A stretch of DNA of 64,000 bases, taken from positions 18,928,487 to 18,992,486 of the forward strand of contig NC_071632.1 of NCBI RefSeq assembly GCF_014839835.1. The letters run 5' to 3'. Source of the DNA: Dryobates pubescens. Taxonomy: Eukaryota; Chordata; Aves; Piciformes; Picidae. The translations under genes were made by a program, and so were the position numbers. Below the pieces are notes generated by a model that saw only the letters and a program-made list of their open reading frames with translations, had not been told where the DNA came from and did no database searches. Below are positions 46,901-55,422 of the stretch, one piece after another (position 1 is the stretch's first letter; each line of letters starts with the position of its first letter).

Positions 46901-48076
46901 AAAGCAGAGACAGAAGACTTCTCCTACTAGCAAGACACAGTCCCACACTTCATGGCTTTGAATCACATGTAAACTGCTAAGGGGCTACCAAGGCTGGTAG
47001 AAAGGTGAAAGTGATGCACTCAGTGTCTTAGAAAGCCTCTGACAGTTGACACAGGAGTGCTAAACACACTTCCAGCTTGTTTATGGCCAACAATAACAGA
47101 AAATCAACCTCCTTTACCCATTCCAAATGGAAAAACAAACCCCAAACCACAAATGACTTCCAGAAATGTAAAGGAGGGATCCCACCCCACCTCTCCACCC
47201 AAAACAACCACAGTCCAGGTCAAAAGCTCCAAGGTGGAGTAAATCCCATCCCTCCATTTCTGGCAGGTGATGAACCTAGACACAGTTTCCAAGCACCTCC
47301 TGTTTTCAGAAAGATCTGCCCAAACTTGTGGTCAGCCTAATCCCAACCCACAGCTCCATGTTGCTTTGGGTCTGAATGTCCTCTTAATCTTCAGTTGCTC
47401 AAGAAAACCCCAACAAAACACAAAATTAAGGGAAAAAAATATCATTATTGATGTATTGAATATTTTTATCTCTCTTGACTCCCATGGGACATCTTCCAGA
47501 CTCACACCAAACCTACCATGCCCTCCAGCAGCCTGGGTTTGGGTACTGGCTTCATGAACTAGCACAGAGGACCTGGCTGCTCTTTCTGAGTGCTCTGAAG
47601 GAATGGACCCATAAAGGCCAAGGCCATCAGCTCCTCCTTGCATGCCTGGGGGAAGAGTCACCAGGAGTGATGCCGAGTCCATGAGCTTCCTTAGAGCTGT
47701 CTTGATCTCTTTATCAGCACGCTGAAGCGAGGCCTGGACAGAAGTCTCCATCTCTGGCTGTGAGGAAGTCATTCCTACAGACAAGAAGAACAGCTTTTCT
47801 CTCTCCAGGGTAACAGGAAAACAGCAGCAGCAGCCAACCCATGGAAATACTTCAGTGGTATGGTTTTCCCCTTCTAGAGTAGAGAGCTGATGCAGAACTG
47901 GTCGCTCCAGCAAGGGGAACATAGCTAAGACTTAAAATAAGAAGGCTGACAGAACAGGCTTTGGGAAGACATATCTCACCAGGCTGGGGACACTGTGCCA
48001 CACTGCTCACACATTCAGACTCTCCAGACAGTAGGACAAAGGCTCCATCTCCCAGCTCAGCCTTACACTGGCTCAT
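19105..48076 (-). CDS. OBSCN: Obscurin, kinase-bearing C-terminal half (27 exons)
   Basis: Obscurin is the giant sarcomeric scaffold linking myofibrils to the sarcoplasmic reticulum. The B form adds two kinase domains. Exons (minus, high to low): 48076-47980, 47774-47517, 44985-44862, 43959-43826, 43508-43396, 42841-42673, 42127-42046, 41043-40843, 40053-39993, 38802-38725, 38600-38428, 37908-37882, 37372-37220, 35757-35712, 35167-35090, 34246-30883, 30176-30054, 29151-29041, 28924-28757, 27765-27643, 25463-25293, 22965-22845, 22224-21985, 21252-21029, 20603-20528, 19551-19402, 19282-19105. All have AG/GT borders and agreeing phases, giving 2,280 residues: Ig 206-298, SK2 313-572, linker 599-1760, Ig 1761-1853, FN3 1855-1950, SK1 1990-2235. 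The C-terminus ([23 protein letters not shown]) is obscurin, not SPEG. The 5' part lies upstream, mostly outside the window. Confidence 0.95.
19642..20032 (-). mobile_element. CR1 LINE 3' fragment
   Basis: Well-preserved minus-strand CR1 in an SK1 intron, from ATAGAGTCAATAAGGTTGG to CTCAGCCTCTCCTCATAAG. Confidence 0.92.
20268..20360 (-). mobile_element. CR1 LINE remnant
   Basis: About 90 bp of an older CR1 core, TTGTTCAGAGCCCCAGACAG through CCACCTCCCTGGGCAACC. Confidence 0.65.
21268..21915 (-). mobile_element. CR1 LINE, about 650 bp, abutting an OBSCN acceptor
   Basis: Minus-strand copy, so in the same sense as OBSCN. Its AGAATAGAACAGAACAG tail starts only about 16 bp from the acceptor of exon 21252-21029. 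It extends into the end of ORF2 (reverse transcriptase C-terminal region) near 21780-21915. Confidence 0.92.
22995..23110 (-). mobile_element. CR1 LINE 3' remnant
   Basis: Minus-strand tail AACATAGAATTGTTTCAGC followed by the GACCTCTAAGACCATTGAG segment. It is strongly 5'-truncated and lies about 30 bp upstream of the acceptor of exon 22965-22845. Confidence 0.75.
23335..23600 (-). mobile_element. CR1 LINE fragment, older subfamily
   Basis: Minus-strand CR1 body (CCACCACCTCTCTGGGCAGC to CAACTCTCTCAGCCTG) interrupted or abutted on its right by a plus-strand copy. Confidence 0.75.
23604..23856 (+). mobile_element. CR1 LINE 3' fragment
   Basis: Plus-strand copy from ACGACACAGTCTCAAGCTG to TTGATTCTATGATTCTAG. 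It probably inserted into the older minus-strand copy beside it. Confidence 0.88.
24242..24347 (-). repeat. (TAGAG/TAGAA)n tail expansion
   Basis: About 105 bp of AGAGT and AGAAT pentamers continuous with the CR1 3' end that starts at 24348. Interpreted as an expanded CR1 tail. Confidence 0.88.
24348..25185 (-). mobile_element. CR1 LINE, longest copy, with ORF2 C-terminus
   Basis: About 840 bp in minus orientation between the FN3 and SK1 exons of OBSCN. Its 5' part still encodes CR1 reverse-transcriptase C-terminal sequence on the minus strand ([34 protein letters not shown]). The element is 5'-truncated and so cannot move by itself. Confidence 0.93.
25293..30176 (-). CDS. OBSCN: OBSCN Ig and FN3 domains between the kinases (5 exons)
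   Basis: The exons are 30176-30054 (linker end, [12 protein letters not shown]), 29151-29041 and 28924-28757 (one Ig domain), and 27765-27643 and 25463-25293 (one FN3 domain). The Ig domain has [11 protein letters not shown] at its start, CVTLSC as the first cysteine strand, NWFR for the core Trp, and [15 protein letters not shown] as the second cysteine strand. The FN3 has the [11 protein letters not shown] strand, [10 protein letters not shown] and the terminal [12 protein letters not shown]. Both domains are split by a phase-1 intron. The Ig-FN3-SK1 order is that of obscurin B. The FN3 exons are separated by about 2.2 kb of intron. Confidence 0.93.
25588..25890 (+). mobile_element. CR1 LINE mid fragment
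   Basis: Plus-strand segment from CTGCTGAGACCCCACCTGGA through AGAGAAGGCTCCAAGGAGAC. It lacks the 3' end and belongs to a different CR1 subfamily from most copies here. Confidence 0.8.
25891..27642. other. OBSCN intron within the FN3 domain
   Basis: Long intron separating the two halves of the FN3 domain. No exon, RNA gene or repeat recognised in this part. Confidence 0.5.
27888..28135 (-). mobile_element. CR1 LINE fragment, older subfamily
   Basis: Diverged minus-strand copy, GTGGAACCACAGACTGGTTT through the GGTTGCTCAGAGCCCCAGCC core. Confidence 0.75.
28545..28705 (-). mobile_element. CR1 LINE fragment
   Basis: Minus-strand copy (CACAGAACCCCAGCGTGGTG to CTGGCACCCTGAGAG) ending about 50 bp from the donor of the Ig exon 28924-28757. 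Confidence 0.72.
29270..29385 (+). mobile_element. CR1 LINE 3' fragment
   Basis: Plus-strand remnant GCAATGGTGGAGTCTCCATC to GGTTGGACTCAGGGATCAC, running into an oppositely oriented copy. Confidence 0.7.
29386..29570 (-). mobile_element. CR1 LINE 3' fragment
   Basis: Minus-strand copy with tail CAGAATCATAGAATCATTC and the GGTTGGAAAAGACCTCTGAG segment. It forms a tail-to-tail pair with the preceding plus-strand copy. Confidence 0.82.
30332..30400 (-). mobile_element. CR1 LINE tail remnant
   Basis: About 70 bp resembling a diverged minus-strand CR1 3' end (GGTCATCTTGTTCAACCCTC). Confidence 0.5.
30883..34246 (-). CDS. OBSCN: OBSCN giant inter-kinase linker exon (3,364 bp)
   Basis: One exon encodes about 1,121 residues joining SK2 to the Ig-FN3-SK1 block. 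It begins [18 protein letters not shown], which matches the segment after SK2 in human obscurin, and carries a serine run ([12 protein letters not shown]), an acidic run ([13 protein letters not shown]) and long low-complexity, probably disordered Ser/Pro/Glu-rich stretches. Near its end, [31 protein letters not shown] and [15 protein letters not shown] are conserved islands shared with the human protein as I recall it. The linker here (about 1,160 residues with the next exon) is longer than the roughly 740 between kinase and Ig in human. The frame is open throughout, the acceptor is GCTCTTCAG and the donor is GTAAAC. What the conserved islands bind is unknown to me. Confidence 0.93.
34247..43508 (-). 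CDS. OBSCN: OBSCN Ig domain and kinase SK2 (11 exons)
   Basis: Exons 43508-43396 and 42841-42673 form an Ig domain: [17 protein letters not shown], core VLWFK, then [16 protein letters not shown]. Nine exons from 42127 to 35090 encode kinase SK2 and its C-terminal extension. The glycine loop is [12 protein letters not shown], with Ser where the third Gly usually stands. The ATP lysine lies in CAAKFIPL. The catalytic loop is HLDIKPLNILM, the metal motif is CDFGFAQ, the peptide-positioning motif is [10 protein letters not shown], and the helix-F segment is encoded by a 27-nt microexon. The extension [20 protein letters not shown] matches human obscurin. Exon 41043-40843 has a weak donor, CT|GTATCC, next to a CR1 end. 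Frame and catalytic residues are intact. Confidence 0.94.
35868..36560 (-). mobile_element. CR1 LINE, about 690 bp, older subfamily
   Basis: Minus-strand copy from TCATGGAATGGTTTGGGTTG through the GAGCAGGTTGCTCAGAGCCC core to the TGGAGATCAGCCCAGGATAT region. It lies in the OBSCN intron between exons 37372-37220 and 35757-35712. Confidence 0.85.
37882..37908 (-). CDS. OBSCN: OBSCN 27-nt microexon in SK2
   Basis: GGCTGTTGGAGTCATCACAT begins the exon, flanked by a CCTCAG acceptor and a GTAAAG donor. With its neighbours it encodes [10 protein letters not shown], the helix-F segment of the kinase. Its length is a multiple of three, so skipping it would keep the frame. Confidence 0.88.
38955..39385 (+). 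mobile_element. CR1 LINE 3' copy, well preserved
   Basis: Plus-strand copy, antisense to OBSCN, from GAGGCCTCGAGCACAAGCC to a GATTCTGTGATTCTGTG tail. It contains a 133-codon open frame that is only repeat sequence. Confidence 0.94.
39386..39500 (+). mobile_element. CR1 LINE 3' fragment, second copy in tandem
   Basis: A second plus-strand CR1 3' end of another subfamily directly follows the tail of the first (GGTGTCCTTGCCCATGCTGG, ending ATTCTATGATTCTTTG). Confidence 0.82.
40250..40665 (+). mobile_element. CR1 LINE 3' fragment
   Basis: Plus-strand copy from GAGGCTGAGAGCCCTGGGGC to CCTGATATCCTGTGATCC, a subfamily with a CCTGTGATCCTGTG tail. Confidence 0.88.
40700..40836 (+). mobile_element. 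CR1 LINE 3' end touching an OBSCN donor
   Basis: Plus-strand CR1 tail end from TGTGGAGTCACCATCCCTGG to TTGATTCTATGA. It finishes only about 6 to 8 bases from the donor of OBSCN exon 41043-40843. Confidence 0.9.
41590..42028 (+). mobile_element. CR1 LINE 3' fragment near an OBSCN donor
   Basis: Plus-strand diverged copy from about ACTTCTGGAGAAAAGGAGGC to GATTCTATGGTTCTGTGA, ending about 16 bp from the donor of exon 42127-42046. Confidence 0.82.
42300..42440 (+). mobile_element. CR1 LINE mid fragment
   Basis: Plus-strand AGTCTGGAGAAGAGGAGGCT through AGAGGAAATGGCCTCACA; both ends missing. Confidence 0.75.
43826..48076 (-). CDS. OBSCN: OBSCN linker before the SK2-side Ig (4 exons)
   Basis: The exons are 48076-47980, 47774-47517, 44985-44862 and 43959-43826. 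They encode about 204 residues, rich in charged and polar residues ([50 protein letters not shown]). The phases join without adjustment, which is the main evidence; I cannot assign a domain. The first exon starts in phase 0, so another exon upstream must end on a codon boundary; I did not find it. Confidence 0.8.
44045..44500 (-). mobile_element. CR1 LINE 3' fragment
   Basis: Minus-strand copy from TGGTTGGAAAAGACCTCTAA to TCTAGAGACACTCTAGC. Confidence 0.87.
44695..44837 (+). mobile_element. CR1 LINE 3' end near an OBSCN donor
   Basis: Plus-strand remnant (GGTGTCCCTGCCCAGG to CATTCTGTGACTCTGTGAG) ending about 24 bp from the donor of exon 44985-44862. Confidence 0.8.
45384..45500 (-). mobile_element. 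CR1 LINE 3' fragment
   Basis: Minus-strand copy with tail AAATCATAGAATCATTTAGG and the GACCTCTCAGATCATTGAG segment. Confidence 0.8.
45501..47516. other. OBSCN intron
   Basis: Intron between exons 47774-47517 and 44985-44862. Apart from the CR1 copies I see no exon, RNA or regulatory feature. Confidence 0.5.
46455..46690 (+). mobile_element. CR1 LINE 3' fragment
   Basis: Plus-strand copy, ATGAAACTCAACACAAGGAG to CCCCTGGCATCCTGTGA, the same subfamily as the 40250-40665 copy. Confidence 0.87.
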
Positions 48077-49979
48077 CTGTCAAAAACATCCTTGTTAAGA
48101 TCAGTCAAAGGAACCCAGCAGTGACTCCCTGCACCAGTACAGACCCCGTGTGCAAGGACAACATTCCCTGCTCACAGGGGAGGAGGAGAGTGAGCAGGTA
48201 CTAGCCTGCTCACTAGCAGGTACAGGGATGCTGGAGAAGAGAGGTCTGTCCTGCTTCCTGAGTCTATAAGGCTGAGATGATGGCAGACAAGCTCCTCCTT
48301 GCTCTAGAGTGATGTGTTTGTCCTATATTACAATGTCTGAATGTTCTCACTGAGCTTTGGGGCACCTGAGGCTTTAAAATTTGCACTGGACTAAGCCTTT
48401 GCAAGATACTCTAGAAGCAAAATCACCTGCCCTGTACAGTAGTGCAGTTGTGCATAGGGAAGCATGATACACAGGGGGGTAGAACTCCTGCCTCAAGGAA
48501 CAAAAGGTTTCCACAGAGAAAAATGGATTTTCAAGCTTCTGTCTTTGCAGAATGGCCACCCAGGAGACAAATACCATGGTCTCATCCCCACTCAGTGCTG
48601 GCAGAAGAAGCTAGGCTAAGATGGGACTATAGGACCTCAGCAGCTCATCTCACCCAGTCTCCTTCCTCACATCTTGAAGAGGCACTACAAAAGGACAGAT
48701 GGTAGCCAGGAAACCCCTCAGGTAACCATAAATGCAGACAAAGTGCATGTCAGATTAAAACCATTCATCATGTTCATGATGGGAGAGCTTGCCAAGCAAG
48801 GCTGCAGACTCAAACAATCGTGTGCTGAAATAAAACCACGAGCAGTTGGCACACAAATGACCCTGACTTGATTAGTGTCGCTGGCACTGGAGCACGTCCT
48901 GAGGCTCTTTTGATTCTGCTCCTTTGCCAGCCTTAAAAGAGTAAATGTACATGCCAGACCTCAGCAGGTAAAGCTGAACGTTGTGTTTGGATCAGCCCCC
49001 TTTGCAGACTTCTCACCTGATTTCTGTTTTCCATGTCTCCACATGTGGCATAGTGGTTATCAGAGCATCACAGAGTGGTATGGATTGGAAGAGGCCTTAA
49101 AGATCACCTAGTTCCAACCCCCCTTTCCACAAGCAGGGACATCTCCCACTAGACCAGGTTGCTCAAAGCCCCATCCAGCCTGGCCTTGAGCCCTTCCAAG
49201 CAGAGGGAGTATTTCAGTTGGGGGGTTGTTGATGCAAAGAGCAAACTTTGCTCTCACAGTGCCCCACACAGCCCTAGGCTGGGTAGAAGACCTTTAAATA
49301 TTCTTCCACATAAATATTTTGATTCTCTGGTGTTCCTGTTGGGATTGCTGCCTACTGGTGCTCTCCTATGAGCTGGGCAGCTGCCAACAAATGAACTGTT
49401 TGGAAAGGCAGGAAGCACTCTTGGTCTCTCACAATGAGAACAATATATCCAGGGGTGTAATGTATATCCAGGTTATATATACCCACAAGTCTCTCCCGTT
49501 ATGTTAATAACCATCACTTTCCTCCCTGTTCAGGGGGGTTACACACTGTGAGTCTGGGGAGCCTAAATATTAGCTGAGGTATGTCAAACTAACACCTCAG
49601 TGATGGACAGCCTTTGTCCTACTTCTAAAATCTCAGCCATGAACCTTTCCACCCATCTCCTGAGGCAAGAGCAGGAACACCAGACTGACATGGATCGTGA
49701 AGCTCCAGTTCGGTGTCCAAGAAGGACCCAAGAGGATGAGCACCATTCACAAGTACTGACTCACAGATCTGAGTTGCAAATATCCCTAAGAACAAGTTCT
49801 TCCTTTTCAGCACTTCTGAAACTGCCCATCAAAAGGGGAGCCAGAACTCAACTGCATTCAGGTTCTTGGGTGGCAACCCAGCTTCTGCTGAAGTCAATGC
49901 ACTGAAGCCATCAGTGGATGAGCTGACGGACAACCAAGTGAATAGAGAAGAACACAGAAACCCAAGGAGGTCAATGACA
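48077..49979. other. OBSCN intron between the A-type end and the kinase exons
   Basis: This lies between the presumed polyadenylation site of the kinase-free form and the first confirmed downstream exon. I looked for an exon ending in phase 0 to precede 48076 and found no convincing one; a GTGAGA donor near 49016 has no good acceptor. One CR1 lies at 49066-49215. Confidence 0.4.
49066..49215 (-). mobile_element. CR1 LINE 3' fragment
   Basis: Minus-strand remnant, ATCACAGAGTGGTATGGATTG to the GTTGCTCAAAGCCCCATCC core. Confidence 0.75.
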
Positions 49980-49993
49980 GCTGATGCAAGACA

Positions 49994-49999
49994 TTTATT
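49994..49999 (-). terminator. Polyadenylation signal of the kinase-free OBSCN form
   Basis: TTTATT on the plus strand, so AATAAA on the minus strand, about 3 kb after the stop at 53009. Weaker ATTAAA hexamers occur near 50351 and 51940 and may be used instead. Confidence 0.6.
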
Positions 50000-52900
50000 G
50001 ATATGAACTCAGCATCTAACAGCATATCTTCATTTTGATTTTTTTGGGGTGTGTTTCTCCTTTTTTTTAACCCTTTTGTACCTCAAGCAAACTGAAGTTT
50101 CCACTTGATTAAAACCCATTTACCTGCAGGGATTGGAGTCAAACGTTCTTTGTGTTAAATAGTTTTCGACACAGCTGTAGCATTTCAGCCACAGGAGGTG
50201 AATCCCCACATGTCTCATGAGATATCTACACAGTTTAATCACATACAAGCATCATTTTTAACCTCTAGGAAAATATCCTGCAAGTGTATGCAATGAACCT
50301 CTCATAAACCTTTCACCTTTTTTGGAGCAGAGTCCTGCATAGGATTTTTGTTTAATGCCTTTTTGACTGATTTGGTTTTGATTTTTCTTTCTTTTTTCTC
50401 CCCCCCTTAAAATCCCAAAGGAAATGTAAACAGATGTTAATTGCTTTGAGCTAATGAATCAAAGGATAGTTATTTCTTCTACCTCCATCTGAACTGCAAC
50501 CTTTTAACCTAGCAAAACAGAGCACGAACCACAACAGGTGGCGCCTCCACGTTTCTTTCACGTCTTTAGGATGGATATGGTGTTTCTGAGGACTGCCTTA
50601 CAGCAAGTTCTTTTCTCAGCAGTACCTTTGTAAATCTGAATCGAATCCACTTCTGTGGAATTATTCTAGATTGAGGCTGGAGTGACTGAGATCAGAAGCA
50701 GGCCCGATAGAAAAGGAAAGAGGTTTGCTGTATGTTGTTGCTTTCCAGTGCAATATATGACCAAAGTAAAATACAATAAAATAGCACTAATACATGTCCA
50801 TCATATTGCTTAATTATAAAACTAACAGTATAAACCAAGGAGATGGTATAAAAAAATGGGAGAATGACATAAAAGAGGCTTTCTCTCACCACATGGCGTC
50901 ACTGGCAAAGCATTCTGTAGGGTGAGGGTAGTGCACAGGATATCACACCAACCTTGAAAGTAAAAGGCTGTGAAATCAATATGCTCCTTCCAATCAGCAC
51001 ATGATCAAGGTGCAGCCACAGATGGGAAGAGAAAAAAATGTTTTGTTTTTCTACAAGCACCTTTGTTTTTGGGAAGTCAGTCCCTGTTAGCAGCGATACT
51101 GCCCAGAGGACTCCAGAACAAGCTTCACAAGATCACTCAGCTGGGAAACGCTGGGGCAACATCACACATACAATTCCAAGGCAGAAACTCATTCAATCCT
51201 CTCTCTTTGTGCTGGTTAAAAATCCATCTGTGTCTGACCAAATCTGCTTTCCCTACACCATCTAAACTGAAACATTTTCTATCATGACACAACTCAGGTG
51301 GGACAAGGTGTTGGGACTTTTCAACCCCTATCCCTGTCGGAGAGGGCCATGCTTGGTCCTACTGAGATCAATGCCAAACTCCAGCTGACTTCAGCTGTGA
51401 CCAATATTGGGATTCACAAGCTCATTACTCTCCAGGGCTGAGAAACTTGTTGAAGGTCTGTGCAACATCCATTTTGGGTGAAGCCAACAGGAATGGGCTA
51501 TGCTCAGTGCATCTTAGCTTTCCCCTCACTCAGCGCTCCTGCTGCCAAGCCTCAGAGGAATTCCAGAGAAGGCAGCACCTCTATCAAGGCAGCTCCAGAT
51601 ATATGCTTACAGTAACATGATGCAATTGCAATGGGCACTGCTTCCAAGCAGCCCAGTATATTTTATACAGATGTATTTTCCAACCAGGCATTTATGGTAA
51701 AGATCTCTTTGCTTATTCATTTGAAAACTCTCTTTGTGCTCCTGCTGCCTTGCCCAGTGGTCAGTCTCTTGGAGCACACAGGGGAGATCTCAGCCATCAA
51801 CCTGTTAACAGCAATGTTTCACCACTGGCAGGTGCAGGAGAATATTCCTTCCAGTAATACTTCTTGGCAAGGACCACGTTTGTGGTTCCTGGCATATGTT
51901 AGCATTGAATTGCAGGTGCAGTAATTTTGTGCAGCACTTTAATCTTTGGTTGCACCTTAAGTAAATCTATGTTTTAAGAGATACGGTTTCTAAAGCCACA
52001 GGTAGGTTTCATCCACCATGAAACCTTCAGGCAGCTAGGAAGTGGACATGAAAAACAGCAGTCATTTAAAGGTGGTCTTTCTCTACTTAAAGCAGAAGCA
52101 AGCAGCAAGATCCTTGCTTCCTCAAGCCAGGGGGATTTTCACCGCTGGCTTCAGTCAAATCAGGATTTCAGCCAAAAGGGCTGAGCAGCCCTCTGCGTCC
52201 CTAGCAAATGCAGTGTTTTCTGTATGTCTCATTCCAGGGCAGAAGTTTAAAATGATGGAGCCAGGACACTGAAAAGTTTATGAAGAAACATTGAGAGTGC
52301 TGAATGGTGTCACAAGTGCATGGCAGAGCCAAAGCAGTGGTGAGGCTTCATGACCTTCAGGCACGCACAGCCACAGGAGGTCACGTTAGCTGGAAACGAT
52401 CCTCCTATCCTGGGCTGCTGAAGGCTGCTTGGAAACCTCGGACACTGCCACCTCCTTGCCACACCATGATGCACAAATTGGCACTTGAAAGGATTGTTGA
52501 GTTCATGGAGAAAAGAAAAAAAAAAATCAAACAAACAAAAAATCACTTATGCATTGAGATTCCTGTTGTAGGCTTTTCCTAAACCTCCCTTCCCTGCTCT
52601 GCTATGGAATGATAAATGGCCCCAGCCTCTTGCCCCTTGCCCTTTAGGTGCCATAGAATCCTAGAGTCACAGACTGGTTTAGGTTGGAAGGGACTTGAAA
52701 GATCATCTAGTTCCAACCCCTCCTACCATGTGCAGGGACACCTTCCACTTTCAAAACTGCAAACTCCTCTGAGAGACATGTTCCCTTTAAGACTGGAAAA
52801 GCTCAACATAGTGTCTTGAAGCACACTTTCCTCGCAGGTATTCCCTCCTACAACATCACCTCGAGTTCTTTGCCGCCAAGTCCTCTCACCTACAACAATT

Positions 52901-53008
52901 TGCAATAGTTTTAGTTTTTGGGGTTTGTTTTTGTGGTGTGGGTTTGGTGGGGTTTTTTTTGTCTGAAACACTGCTTTCTGTTGTGTTAAAAGTGATGCTT
53001 GCATCTCC
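50000..53008 (-). other. OBSCN: Probable 3' UTR of the kinase-free OBSCN form
   Basis: About 3 kb of A/T-rich, non-coding sequence between the terminal-exon stop and an AATAAA. It has few repeats compared with the rest of the window: only one CR1 remnant at 52652-52755, which is in the sense direction. The low repeat content suggests constraint, as expected for a long 3' UTR. Confidence 0.6.
52652..52755 (-). mobile_element. CR1 LINE 3' remnant inside the 3' UTR
   Basis: Minus-strand tail CATAGAATCCTAGAGTCAC followed by the GGTTTAGGTTGGAAGGGAC segment; about 100 bp. Confidence 0.8.
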
Positions 53009-54582
53009 TCAGCTTTGGGAGAGGTCTTCTGTGCTGATGTGCAAGGTGACAGGCTCGCCAACGGTCCCGTAGCTGAGGGTTCTGGTGGAAACTTCGGTTT
53101 TAAAGCTCGACTGTCCGTTGTCTGCTGAGAGCTGGACTTCGGTGCAGAAAGAGGGCTTCACTGTGAAGGAAGGAGCAGGGGCAGCTGCTGCCGTGGCTGC
53201 ATGCACTCCTGCCACGCAGGCGTCACTCACGTGGAAAGAGATGTTTGAGGGGCCCACAGATTGCACGCCGGTGACTCTGGATGCCGACACGAACACGCCC
53301 CCAGGAATGTGCTCCTCAAACTGGCTGAAAAACCTCTGCCTGGGCTCGGGCACCACAGGTCTGCCCAGGCTGAGCAGCACTGGCTTCCCAACCGTGGGCT
53401 CATTGATCTCTGTCTGGAGCACGGAGATCTCGCAGGGCTTCTCTGCTGCGTGGCTCTGACCGTCACACCCGTAGGTCTCGCCCTCTTCAGGAACGTAATC
53501 TTCAAGGTCCTCCAAAGTCAATACTTTGCCATTGTGGGTTAGGATCTTGTGTTCCCGGGTGCTAATGTCATCTGTCTGTAGTTCCTCTGGTTCATCAACT
53601 ATCATGACATTATCCTCTTCTGTGAGGACATCTTGCACTACTTCGGGTCCCCCTTCTTCAACGGGCCAAGATTCATCCAATTCCTCTACCTCTTCCTCAA
53701 CCTCTGGACTCACTAATGAGAATAGAAGTTCGTGCTGGCCTGGAGCAGCTGTCTCAATACTGAACACCAAAGGCTCACCCCTGCAGGCAAGCAGTGGTGG
53801 TGAGCCCTCTGACCCTTGGTGAGCACTTGCCTCCTGTGGGAAGCTCTTTCCTTCTGTTCCATAATCCATACATGAATTATTTCCTGGTTGCTCCGGTCCA
53901 CATGGGGAGCTTCTATCTTCGCTGCTGACTTGGGCTCCTTCCTGCTCAGCTGCATACACCAGGGGCTGGATATCAGCTTCAGGGAGACCATCACTGGGCA
54001 AAGATTTTGACTGTTCCACCAACTTATTGTTGGAGTTGTTTGTGTTTGGGTCATCTTCTGGGGAGCGCCCAGGCCTTGGGCTGGGAAAAGTGAACGTTAA
54101 CACCCCTGAATCATCTTTTTCTTGTTTTGCTGGGGAAGAGCCTCTTTTCCTTGCAGGTTTTGGTGATTTCTTCACCTTGAATTCGATTATTTCTTCCACT
54201 TCGACCCATTTGGGCTTTTCCTCACCCACTTTGGTCTCTGCGATGACAGCTCCAGCTGCTGCTCCTTGCCTGTCCTCTGGTTCTGTGACAAACAGCATGG
54301 GGACAGCTGACTTGGGTGTTGCCTCCTGCTCGTATCTGTGGACTGGCTGCCTGATCTTTGAGACATACAGCGGCTCTGGAGTCGGCTCCGCTCTCGGGGA
54401 GCGGGAGGGCGACCGTGAAGGAGAGCGTGCAGGAGAAACCCTTCCCCTTTGTCTCGGGTTCTTCACCACAGTGGTTATCGTTTCCTCTCTGATGACAGAA
54501 AGGGTTGGAATGGAGTTGGCAGGAAGATGAGAACTCTTTTTGGGGGGGGAGCCACACTCCATCAGCACATGCCACGGTCGGT
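53009..54582 (-). CDS. OBSCN: OBSCN alternative terminal exon (kinase-free, A-type C-terminus)
   Basis: This exon gives about 523 residues and ends in its own stop at 53009-53011. It should produce the obscurin form without kinases that binds small ankyrin-1 at the sarcoplasmic reticulum. It starts after a CCTAG acceptor near 54582 (alternative start 54589). Residues early in the exon include KKSSHLPANSIPTLSVIREE and an SR-like repeat, SPARSPSRSPSRSP. Next is EKPKWVEVEEIIEFKVKK, whose acidic VEEIIEF core followed by lysines resembles what I know of obscurin ankyrin-binding sites. The middle is acidic (EVEEEVEELDESW), and the C-terminus is VTLHISTEDLSQS. No Ig or kinase domain is present. The frame is intact. 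Assignment to obscurin A rests on position, a terminal stop, the long UTR and the motif, so it is partly inference. Confidence 0.82.
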
Positions 54583-54894
54583 CTAGGTGCTAGGGGGCTG
54601 GGGGTTAGTTTTGTGAGCGCTCCAGCTTGCGGCGAAGCGTTGTCATTTCAGAGGGGATACACACCCCACACACACCCCCACATGCCCAGCCCCATTCACC
54701 TGCACATCCAGGGACAACCTCAGTGCCCCTGCCCCCAGGTGGACCCCAGCTCCATCAACCCCCTTGAGCTCATCAACATACAACCACTATGTCCAGCTGA
54801 GAAGTGTTCTCCTGGATGCTGCTCTATCTCATGTGCTGGTGCTGACCACCACCTGTGCTGCCCTGGACCCACAGAGCTTTCACCCAAAGATCTA

Positions 54895-54970
54895 TTCTAT
54901 CCTATCCTATCCTATCCTATCCTATCCTATCCTATCCCACCCTATCCTATCCTATCCTACCCTACCCTAT
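54895..54970 (+). repeat. (CCTAT)n microsatellite
   Basis: About 75 bp of nearly perfect CTATC/CTACC pentamers. Confidence 0.92.
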
Positions 54971-55422
54971 CCAAACATTTGAGGAGTTCAACCTCGTCCT
55001 GAGCCTCTTTGGCTTCACCAAAGTCAATGTAAAAGTGCTGCTTATTCAAGTAGGGGCAGCAGCAGCCCTTTTTAAATGAGTGTGGGGTGTCCCTGAAAAG
55101 AATTAACTGAAGGGTGAAGGCAATGACCTGAACTAGGATTATGAATCTGGACAATAGCTTTTTCATTTCTCTTTTTCTTCCCCAGCCTCTAGTCACAGCC
55201 ATGTAGGGCTGAAAGTCACCAGCTCTGCTCCCCAGCCAGCTCTCCTCTAGCTCTTGCACTGAGAGAAGAGTGGAAGGAGTCTTTGTGAAAGGAGACCCTG
55301 TTCCTCCCATTCCATTTTTCGAGCCATCATGAAAGGCTAATCCTCCAAGATATCTTGTAGCCTTTCCCAAGTTTCTCATGTTTGGACACTGGTATTGCCT
55401 TCTATGGAGATCAGATTTAGAA

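Noticed and set aside
19105-48076. Assignment of the two-kinase gene to SPEG or an undescribed SPEG paralog
   Set aside because: The linker, SK2 extension and C-terminus match obscurin as I recall it ([23 protein letters not shown]). SPEG ends differently (LTFTTNRLKEF type). OBSCN is the simpler call.
48374-48577. Minus-strand frame considered as the missing phase-0 exon before 48076
   Set aside because: No good acceptor, the donor phase is wrong, and no Ig-like residues are present.
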